Source of the DNA: an uncultured Eubacterium sp. | GTDB lineage: Bacteria > Bacillota > Clostridia > Lachnospirales > Lachnospiraceae | NCBI GenBank assembly: GCA_902475415.1 | Contig: CABRZK010000144.1 | Location: 1-6,563 of the forward strand | Direction: 5' to 3' | DNA length: 6,563 bases | Shown here: piece after piece, positions 1 to 4,542 of the stretch | Numbering within the stretch: the stretch's first letter is position 1 | Layout of the letters: the number at the start of each line of letters is the position of its first letter | The notes under the pieces: generated by a model | What the model saw: the letters and a program-made list of their open reading frames with translations, nothing else | Databases searched by the model: none | What the model was told of the DNA's origin: nothing | Program-made: the position numbers and the translations under genes

Positions 1-333
1 ATTCTGACAGCTGTCAAAGATGCAGGTCCGAATGCCTGTCCGCCTATGGTTGTCGGTGTCGGCATCGGAGGAACCTTTGAAAAATGTGCTCTGCTGGCAA
101 AACAGGCACTGACCAGACCGGTGAACGAGCATTCTGACATTCCATATGTCAAAGATCTGGAAGAAGAGATGTTGACAAAAATCAATCACCTCGGTATCGG
201 ACCGGGCGGACTTGGTGGAACGACCACAGCACTTGCGGTAAATATCAATACTTATCCGACACACATCGCAGGACTTCCTGTAGCAATCAATATCTGCTGC
301 CATGTCAACCGACATGCTGTCAGAGAACTGTAA
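1..333 (+). CDS. Class I (Fe-S) fumarate hydratase alpha subunit, C-terminal part (5' end outside window)
   Basis: This is the last 110 codons of the alpha subunit of a two-subunit, oxygen-sensitive [4Fe-4S] hydro-lyase that hydrates fumarate to L-malate in the cytoplasm. The reading frame is open from the first base to TAA at 331-333. Near the start it reads DAGPNACPP followed by GVGIGG. By analogy with class I fumarases, the Cys in ACPP (codon 13, about base 37) should be one of the three cluster ligands; the other two would lie upstream of the window. Further on it carries the family blocks HLGIGPGGLGGTTTAL and YPTHIAGLPVAIN, and it ends in CHVNRHAVREL as alpha subunits usually do. The beta subunit follows after 46 bp, as expected for a split enzyme. 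The close relative L(+)-tartrate dehydratase (TtdA) has the same architecture, so substrate identity is inferred from family frequency, not proven. Confidence 0.93.
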   Translation: MLTAVKDAGPNACPPMVVGVGIGGTFEKCALLAKQALTRPVNEHSDIPYVKDLEEEMLTKINHLGIGPGGLGGTTTALAVNINTYPTHIAGLPVAINICCHVNRHAVREL

Positions 334-365
334 TGAAAACAACGCAAAAAGATTGATAAAGGAAC

Positions 366-370
366 AGGAG
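366..370 (+). promoter_or_regulatory. Ribosome binding site fixing the fumarase beta start
   Basis: AGGAG lies 9 bases before ATG 380. It separates the true start from the in-frame upstream ATG at 302, which lies inside the alpha-subunit gene and would add 26 atypical residues. Confidence 0.8.
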
Positions 371-379
371 ATTTTGAAC

Positions 380-934
380 ATGGATAAACATATACATACA
401 CCGATTACAGAAAATATCACCGCTGATTTAAAAGCAGGAGATTATGTTTATATCACAGGCACTCTTTATGTGGCCAGAGATGCGGCACATAAACGTATGA
501 TGGAAGTACTGGATGAAGGAAAAGAACTTCCAATCGACATCAAAGACTGCACGATTTATTATATGGGGCCGTCTCCTGCCAGAGAAGGACGACCGATTGG
601 TTCTGCCGGTCCGACTACCGCAAGCCGTATGGACAAATATGCGCCGCGTCTGCTGGATCTGGGTGAAAAAGCCATGATCGGAAAAGGAAAACGGACAAAA
701 GAAGTCATTGATGCAGTCATTCGAAACAAAGCAGTTTACTTTGCAGCTATCGGAGGTGCGGGTGCACTGCTTTCCAAATGCATCAAGAAATCAGAGATTG
801 TCTGCTACGAAGATCTCGGAGCAGAGGCAATCCGCAAAATTGAAGTGGAAGACTTTCCGGTTATCGTAGTAGTGGATTCAGAGGGAAATAATCTGTATGA
901 AACTGCAATAAAGGAATTTGCTGTGGAAGATTAA
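380..934 (+). CDS. Class I (Fe-S) fumarate hydratase beta subunit
   Basis: This complete 184-residue protein is the C-terminal-domain subunit that pairs with the upstream alpha subunit to form the fumarase active site. ATG 380 is chosen because AGGAG at 366-370 sits 9 bases upstream and the protein then begins MDKHIHTPIT, a normal beta-subunit N-terminus. An upstream in-frame ATG at 302 would overlap the alpha gene and lacks such a site. Visible family blocks are ITGTLYVARDAAHKR (residues 26-39), YMGPSPAREGRPIGSAGPTT (61-80), ASRMD (81-85), GKGK (101-104) and FAAIGGAGALL (121-131). R33, T79/T80, R83 and K102 match by spacing the substrate-contacting Arg, Thr and Lys residues known in class I fumarases. 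The length is normal and nothing is truncated. A tartrate dehydratase beta subunit (TtdB) is the main alternative. Confidence 0.95.
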   Translation: MDKHIHTPITENITADLKAGDYVYITGTLYVARDAAHKRMMEVLDEGKELPIDIKDCTIYYMGPSPAREGRPIGSAGPTTASRMDKYAPRLLDLGEKAMIGKGKRTKEVIDAVIRNKAVYFAAIGGAGALLSKCIKKSEIVCYEDLGAEAIRKIEVEDFPVIVVVDSEGNNLYETAIKEFAVED

Positions 935-989
935 GTGTCTTTCTGTTTGAGCTGAGAGTATCAATTTGTTGTCCACTGCATATAGCGTC

Positions 990-994
990 GGGAG
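990..994 (+). promoter_or_regulatory. Candidate ribosome binding site for the phosphoesterase (TTG start)
   Basis: GGGAG lies 11 bases before TTG 1006, a slightly long spacing. It is the best Shine-Dalgarno match near the three possible starts (1006, 1030, 1042), which is the reason for preferring the longest reading despite its atypical 14-residue N-terminal extension. Confidence 0.45.
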
Positions 995-1005
995 TCATTA
1001 ATCAT

Positions 1006-1488
1006 TTGAAAAAATATTCTGAAGAAAGAATGTGTGAAATATTGAAGAAAATAGGAATTATTTCAGATACACATAACCTGCTTCGACCGGAAGTTCTGGA
1101 AATATTAAAATCCTGTGACTGCATTGTACATGCAGGTGATGTAACAAAAGAATCTGTGCTGGATCAGATCCGGTTTCTTGGAAATCTGTATGTTGTCCGT
1201 GGCAATAATGACGGTGACTGGGCGAAAAATATTGCCGGAGTGCTGAAATTCGAAATAGATGGTATTCATTTTGTTATGGCACATGAGCGAAGACATCTGA
1301 TCAATCAGACAGAAGGGGCGGATGTGGTCATTTTTGGTCATACGCACAAGTATTTTCAGGAACAGGTAGAAAAGATGCTCTGGTTGAATCCGGGAAGCTG
1401 TGGATATCCACGTTTTGGTGGGGCGGTAACAATGGCCGTCATGGAAATAGACCACGGAACATATCATGTCAGAAAAATTGACCTTTAA
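1006..1488 (+). CDS. YfcE/MJ0936-type metallophosphoesterase (phosphodiesterase)
   Basis: This is a small cytoplasmic calcineurin-like phosphoesterase that should use two metal ions (commonly Mn or Ni in this family) to cleave phosphodiester bonds. The physiological substrate of the family is poorly defined. In the 160-residue reading the metal-binding motifs appear in order: SDTH (20-23), HAGD (42-45), GNND (66-69), His93 in MAHE, and GHTH (111-114), followed by LNPGSCGYPR. This matches the MJ0936/YfcE layout almost block for block. The start is uncertain. TTG 1006 has GGGAG at 990-994, 11 bases upstream. ATG 1030 gives a protein 8 residues shorter, and TTG 1042 gives MKKIGIISDTH, the usual family N-terminus. 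The gene begins 71 bp after the fumarase beta stop with no hairpin between, so read-through is possible. A small gene follows after 19 bp. Confidence 0.93.
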   Translation: MKKYSEERMCEILKKIGIISDTHNLLRPEVLEILKSCDCIVHAGDVTKESVLDQIRFLGNLYVVRGNNDGDWAKNIAGVLKFEIDGIHFVMAHERRHLINQTEGADVVIFGHTHKYFQEQVEKMLWLNPGSCGYPRFGGAVTMAVMEIDHGTYHVRKIDL

Positions 1489-1494
1489 GAAGCT

Positions 1495-1499
1495 AGGAG
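1495..1499 (+). promoter_or_regulatory. Ribosome binding site fixing the start of the small protein gene
   Basis: AGGAG lies 8 bases before ATG 1508. The alternative in-frame ATG at 1466 overlaps the phosphoesterase gene and has only a weak GGAA upstream, so 1508 is preferred. Confidence 0.85.
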
Positions 1500-1507
1500 T
1501 GAAAATC

Positions 1508-1786
1508 ATGGAAATTCCGGAAATGCTGGATGAATTAAAACAAAAAGCGTGGCATAATGATACACTGCGGCAGGAATTACTTGCGACCAGAAAAGATGAA
1601 CATCCGTTGACCGCATTTTGCAGAAAATGTCAGGAATACGGATATCCAGTCTATGAGATGGAGCTTGTCCTGGCAGGAGAGGAATTTTATGCAACCATGA
1701 AACGCAGTACAAATGGTGGCGGAGAAAACTCTCCGATGCTGGAAGGCGAAGATGATTTTTATGAATTGTTTTTTGCCGGATTGTAA
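1508..1786 (+). CDS. Small uncharacterised protein, Nif11-like N-terminal region
   Basis: This complete 92-residue protein has no name I can assign with certainty. Residues about 1-50 form a helical, charged segment: MLDELKQKAWHNDTLRQELL, then a break, then PLTAFCRKCQEYGYPVYEMEL. Its order (helix, short loop, helix, 'G-hydrophobic-P/D' turn, E-L) resembles the Nif11 domain found as a leader in some RiPP precursors and as free-standing small proteins. The C-terminal third has a Gly-Gly-Gly stretch (TNGGGENSP) and a very acidic aromatic end, GEDDFYELFFAGL. There is no signal peptide or membrane segment. The only two cysteines (CRKC) are in the leader-like half, so a lanthipeptide core is unlikely, and no modification enzyme or dedicated peptidase is adjacent. 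It starts 19 bp after the phosphoesterase stop and is probably cotranscribed with it. The CDS call is strong; the Nif11 resemblance is pattern-based inference. Confidence 0.85.
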   Translation: MEIPEMLDELKQKAWHNDTLRQELLATRKDEHPLTAFCRKCQEYGYPVYEMELVLAGEEFYATMKRSTNGGGENSPMLEGEDDFYELFFAGL

Positions 1787-1810
1787 ATGCTGAAAATGAA
1801 ATATTATAAA

Positions 1811-1897
1811 GACAAAATCGGAGAATCTTTCTTCAAACGCTAAACGTTCATTACCCTCACTTAATCGCTTATTGAGGAAAGATTCTCCGATTTTGTC
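1811..1897. terminator. Long inverted repeat, likely bidirectional terminator (or small mobile repeat)
   Basis: The arms 1811-1831 and 1877-1897 are perfectly complementary over 21 bp (left arm begins GACAAAATCGG, right arm ends CCGATTTTGTC). Pairing continues inward to 1836/1872 with one G-U pair, giving a 26-bp stem closing a 35-base loop. The outer arms are A-rich on the left and T-rich on the right, so each strand yields a stem followed by a T-rich run, typical of a two-way intrinsic terminator after the small protein gene. The loop is longer than usual for a simple terminator, which leaves open a MITE- or REP-like dispersed repeat. Confidence 0.7.
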
Positions 1898-1987
1898 ATT
1901 TCAGTTATGAATATTGATATGTCAGCTACTTCATAATTAGAGCCCTTTTCTGTCTGTTTCTTCCTTAACACAAATGAAGAAAAATAG

Positions 1988-1997
1988 AAAAACGTGA
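1988..1997 (+). repeat. Direct repeat copy 1, AAAAACGTGA
   Basis: This is the first of three exact copies of a 10-bp word upstream of the efflux operon. The next copy starts 32 bp downstream, about three helical turns. Confidence 0.7.
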
Positions 1998-2019
1998 AAA
2001 ATAGCAGGAAAATATGCAG

Positions 2020-2029
2020 AAAAACGTGA
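2020..2029 (+). repeat. Direct repeat copy 2, AAAAACGTGA
   Basis: This second exact copy shares the preceding G with copy 1 (GAAAAACGTGA). It is 32 bp from copy 1 and 31 bp from copy 3, so all three face roughly the same side of the helix, as expected for an array of regulator binding sites. Confidence 0.7.
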
Positions 2030-2050
2030 TATAACACAAGATATATGACA

Positions 2051-2060
2051 AAAAACGTGA
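2051..2060 (+). repeat. Direct repeat copy 3, AAAAACGTGA (degenerate fourth at 2070-2079)
   Basis: This is the third exact copy. A degenerate relative, GAAAACGTTA at 2070-2079, follows 19 bp further on and overlaps the left arm of the dyad at 2076-2096. Confidence 0.7.
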
Positions 2061-2075
2061 ATGTTTGATGAAAAC

Positions 2076-2096
2076 GTTATCTGATGAGCAGATAAC
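2076..2096. promoter_or_regulatory. Perfect 8-bp dyad, candidate operator
   Basis: GTTATCTG (2076-2083) and CAGATAAC (2089-2096) are exact reverse complements separated by five bases. The size and symmetry fit a dimeric repressor or activator site. It ends 14 bp before the candidate -35 element of the efflux operon. It has no T-run after it, so a terminator is unlikely. Confidence 0.55.
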
Positions 2097-2110
2097 AAAG
2101 TCATAAAAAC

Positions 2111-2139
2111 TTAAGAAATTCCTACAAATTTTATATACT
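2111..2139 (+). promoter_or_regulatory. Candidate sigma-A promoter of the efflux operon
   Basis: TTAAGA (2111-2116) is a 4/6 match to the -35 consensus. Exactly 17 bp later comes TATACT (2134-2139), a 5/6 match to the -10. Transcription would start near 2146, giving a leader of about 100 bases before GTG 2248. The word TATACTTT is tandemly duplicated (2134-2141, 2142-2149), so a second -10 is available 8 bp downstream with a poorer -35. The weak -35 fits a promoter needing an activator at the upstream repeats. This is inferred from sequence only. Confidence 0.5.
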
Positions 2140-2171
2140 TTTATACTTTAGAATAAAAACATCTTAATTAT

Positions 2172-2199
2172 GTTGAAATTATACACATATGATATCAAC
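2172..2199. promoter_or_regulatory. Quasi-palindrome in the efflux operon leader
   Basis: GTTGA (2172-2176) pairs with TCAAC (2195-2199). After one A/A mismatch, the next six positions (2178-2183 with 2188-2193) also pair, with one G-U. It lies downstream of the predicted start of transcription and about 50 bp before the start codon, so it could be an operator or a small RNA hairpin. It contains TTATACACA (2179-2187), which matches a DnaA box, probably by chance. Confidence 0.35.
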
Positions 2200-2247
2200 A
2201 TCAGGTGAAAATCGACAGTATAAGAAAAACAACAGGGAGGACGAATT

Positions 2248-3741
2248 GTGAAAAAGAAATTCAAACACAAAAAACTGGTAATCGTGCTGGCCATTATCAT
2301 TGTAGCGATTATCGTGCTGGTGGGCGTGGCAAAACGAAAACTGACCAGCGTATCAGAGGCAACCAATATTGTGCAGCTTCAGAAAGTAGATAAACGGGAT
2401 CTGTCCGATTTTATCTCTCTGACAGGAACGGTAAGCGGAGAGACGAAGATTAATTATTCTTCTACAGCCGCATCCGAGATTACATCTGTCAATGTGCAGG
2501 TAGGAGATGTGGTAAAAGTCGGTGACGTGATCGCCACTCTGGATAAAGATTCCATTCAGAAACAGATCAACACGCTGGAAAAATCCTTATCCAATGCAGC
2601 AGCGTTAAAGCAGAACGAAAGCAGTCAGAATCAGCGTGCTTTAGAACGTGCAAAGGAAGATCAGAAGACCCAGCTTTCACAGGCCACAGACAGTATCAAC
2701 AGTGCACAGGCTTCTTATAATGGAGCTCAGAATACGGTTAATTCCTTAAACAATCAGATTAAAACAGTGTCTGCGCAGGTAAATGCAGCATCAGATGAAG
2801 AGGAAAAAGCTGCTTTGCAGGAGAAACTTTCAGGTCTTCAGGAGCAGCTTGCAAGTGCAAAAAGTGATCTGACTTCTGCAGACAGTGCCCTGAAAGAGGC
2901 AAAAAATAATTATACCAGTGTCAAATCATCCACAGATGATGCGATTTATTCTGCCCAGAGCAGCATTGAATCTGCAAAATACAATCAGACCGATGACAGC
3001 GACACACAGACACAGCTGGATCAGCTGAAAAAACAGCTGGAAGATTGCACCATCACAAGCAAGAGTGAGGGTATCGTTACTGCAGTCAATGTGTCTGTCG
3101 GTGATGTAAATACAGCAAATGCTACGTTAGTAACAGTAGAAAATAATACTGATATGATCGTGAATGCAAGTGTAACAGAAAAGGATATTCTGAAACTGCA
3201 GGAAGGTATGAAAGCGATCATTACCTCTGATGCGTTGGATGATCAGGAAATCAATGGCGAGATCATTAAAGTAGTAAAAGTATATAATGCTTCCCAGCCG
3301 ACGACGGAACAAACCGGACAAGAGACTTCCGGTGCAGCCAATACCGGCGGATTTTCCGTACAGATTAAACTGGATCACTGTGATCTGATCAGTGGTATGA
3401 GTGCAAAGGCCAAAATCGTTCTGACAGATCGTGAAAATGTGCTGTCTGTACCGTATGATTTGGTGCAGCAGGATGAGGATGGCAAAAATTACGTACTCTG
3501 TGCAGAAGAAAATAAAGATGGTACTTATACAGCTGTAAAGAAAAATATCACAGTAGGCGATGAGATTAACTATTATACCGAAGTGACCGGTGGAGATCTG
3601 AAAGCAGGCGACTATGTCATCATGGATTACTCTATTTCCGAAGGAGATACCTTTACTGGAGAAATTGGCAGTGATGAGAGTGGAAATGAAAATACAGGTG
3701 ACGGTTCTACAAGTGTAAGTTCTGAAGTAACTGCGGATTAA
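2248..3741 (+). CDS. HlyD/MacA-like efflux adaptor (RND/YknX-type), membrane-anchored
   Basis: This 497-residue protein is the extracytoplasmic adaptor of an ABC exporter, likely linking the permease to substrate outside the membrane. The start is GTG 2248, with GGGAGG at 2235-2240, seven bases upstream. Residues 1-9 are basic and about 10-27 form a single hydrophobic anchor (VIVLAIIIVAIIVLVGV) without a lipobox. The first half-lipoyl segment spans about 70-100 (TSVNVQVGDVVKVGDVIATL). A long coiled-coil hairpin rich in Ala, Gln, Ser and Glu runs about 103-262. The second half-lipoyl is about 268-298 (SEGIVTAVNVSVGDV). Beta-barrel and membrane-proximal domains run about 302-470 (ISGMSAKAKIVLTDRENVLSVP lies within). 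A Thr/Gly/Gln-rich linker (346-369) and an acidic Ser/Gly-rich tail (471-497) look disordered. Length is somewhat above the family norm because of these. It heads the operon; the ATPase starts 18 bp downstream. The closest characterised role is that of Bacillus YknX or E. coli MacA; the substrate is unknown. Confidence 0.93.
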   Translation: MKKKFKHKKLVIVLAIIIVAIIVLVGVAKRKLTSVSEATNIVQLQKVDKRDLSDFISLTGTVSGETKINYSSTAASEITSVNVQVGDVVKVGDVIATLDKDSIQKQINTLEKSLSNAAALKQNESSQNQRALERAKEDQKTQLSQATDSINSAQASYNGAQNTVNSLNNQIKTVSAQVNAASDEEEKAALQEKLSGLQEQLASAKSDLTSADSALKEAKNNYTSVKSSTDDAIYSAQSSIESAKYNQTDDSDTQTQLDQLKKQLEDCTITSKSEGIVTAVNVSVGDVNTANATLVTVENNTDMIVNASVTEKDILKLQEGMKAIITSDALDDQEINGEIIKVVKVYNASQPTTEQTGQETSGAANTGGFSVQIKLDHCDLISGMSAKAKIVLTDRENVLSVPYDLVQQDEDGKNYVLCAEENKDGTYTAVKKNITVGDEINYYTEVTGGDLKAGDYVIMDYSISEGDTFTGEIGSDESGNENTGDGSTSVSSEVTAD

Positions 3742-3759
3742 TCATGGAGGTTTTTATAC

Positions 3760-4542
3760 ATGTCAAATGAAATTATGATCCGCATGGAACAGATCGTGAA
3801 GACATATTACATTGGTCAGCCAAATGAATTGGAGATTTTACACGGAATCAATCTTGATGTCAAGCGGGGCGAATTTGTTTCTATTGTAGGAGAATCCGGT
3901 TCCGGAAAAAGTACGCTGATGAATATTATGCGTATTCTGGATCGCCAGACTTCCGGTAATTATTTTCTGGAAGGCGAGGATGTCAACAGCATGGATGACA
4001 CCGTGCGAAGTGTCATGCGGAATAAAAAAATAGGGTTTGTATTTCAGAATTTTAATCTGATTCCGAGAGCAAATGCCTTAAAAAATGTAACCCTGCCTTT
4101 GATGTACAGTGAACACCGTCCGAAAAATGCAAAAGAAATCGGTATGCAGATGCTGGAACTGGTGGGAATGGCAGATCGTGCCACACACCGTCCAAATGAG
4201 TTGTCCGGCGGACAGAAGCAGCGAATTGCTATTGCCCGGGCGATGATTAATGATCCTTCCATTATTCTTGCAGATGAACCGACCGGTGCGCTGGATTCCC
4301 AGACTGGTCATATGATTATGGATATTTTTCACAAGCTTCATGAAGAACAGGGAAAAACAGTCGTACTGATCACTCATTCAAAGGAATTGGCTGCAGAGAC
4401 CGAGCGAATTGTCACATTAAATGATGGTATGATCGTATCTGATAGCAGAAAAACAGAAAAAGGCTGTGATTTGTCAGGTCATCATAAGATGAATGATGGA
4501 TGCAATAAGCCAGAAATCGGAGAGGAGGGAATGATATGCTGA
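3760..4542 (+). CDS. ABC transporter ATP-binding protein (MacB/LolD/YknY type)
   Basis: This 260-residue cytoplasmic ATPase powers the exporter. ATG 3760 has GGAGG at 3746-3750, nine bases upstream. All nucleotide-binding motifs are intact: Walker A GESGSGKST (44-52), Q-loop Gln96 in FVFQNFNL, signature LSGGQ (148-152), Walker B IILADEP (168-174) with catalytic Glu173, D-loop GALDS (176-180) and switch His206 in LITHS. The segment MNIMRILDRQTSG (54-66) is the MacB/LolD-family stretch, although Arg58-Ile59 replaces the more usual Gly-x. The core ends near 228. The last about 30 residues form an extra hydrophilic tail with Cys236, His241, His242, Cys248 and Cys260, not part of the normal fold. 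The stop overlaps the permease start by seven bases, indicating translational coupling and a shared complex. Confidence 0.96.
   Translation: MSNEIMIRMEQIVKTYYIGQPNELEILHGINLDVKRGEFVSIVGESGSGKSTLMNIMRILDRQTSGNYFLEGEDVNSMDDTVRSVMRNKKIGFVFQNFNLIPRANALKNVTLPLMYSEHRPKNAKEIGMQMLELVGMADRATHRPNELSGGQKQRIAIARAMINDPSIILADEPTGALDSQTGHMIMDIFHKLHEEQGKTVVLITHSKELAAETERIVTLNDGMIVSDSRKTEKGCDLSGHHKMNDGCNKPEIGEEGMIC

Larger units (their letters stand above)
1787..2247. other. 461-bp intergenic region with hairpin and operon control sites
   Basis: No convincing gene lies here on either strand. The left third (1811-1897) is a long inverted repeat that probably ends transcription of the fumarase-side genes. About 1900-1970 is featureless apart from a weak AT-rich hairpin (1903-1911 with 1930-1938) followed by a pyrimidine-rich run. 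About 1975-2247 is strongly A-rich and carries direct repeats, a dyad, a candidate promoter and a leader dyad upstream of the efflux operon; these are listed separately. Confidence 0.85.

Noticed and set aside
333..356. ATG overlapping the fumarase alpha stop (TAATG), opening a 7-codon reading frame
   Set aside because: There is no ribosome binding site, the frame ends after seven codons, and it matches neither fumarase subunit.
1787..1843. 18-codon + strand ORF starting directly after the small protein stop and running into the hairpin
   Set aside because: There is no Shine-Dalgarno site, and its coding-like look comes from the inverted repeat arm.
1811..1900. Minus-strand reading through the hairpin that looks protein-like (contains EERFSDFV)
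   Set aside because: It lacks a start codon with a ribosome site, is preceded closely by a stop, and its two ends mirror each other because of the palindrome.
1903..1938. AT-rich hairpin (TTATGAA with TTCATAA) followed by a pyrimidine-rich run, as a second terminator
   Set aside because: It has only 7 perfect pairs with almost no GC and an 18-base loop, so it is too weak to stand as a terminator beside the 26-bp stem just before it.
2179..2187. TTATACACA as a DnaA box marking a replication origin
   Set aside because: There is a single copy, with no dnaA or dnaN genes, no box cluster and no unwinding-element layout nearby.
2148..2393. Short ORFs on both strands around the start of the adaptor gene
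   Set aside because: They overlap the adaptor's well-supported signal-anchor region, show no recognisable domain and lack ribosome sites.
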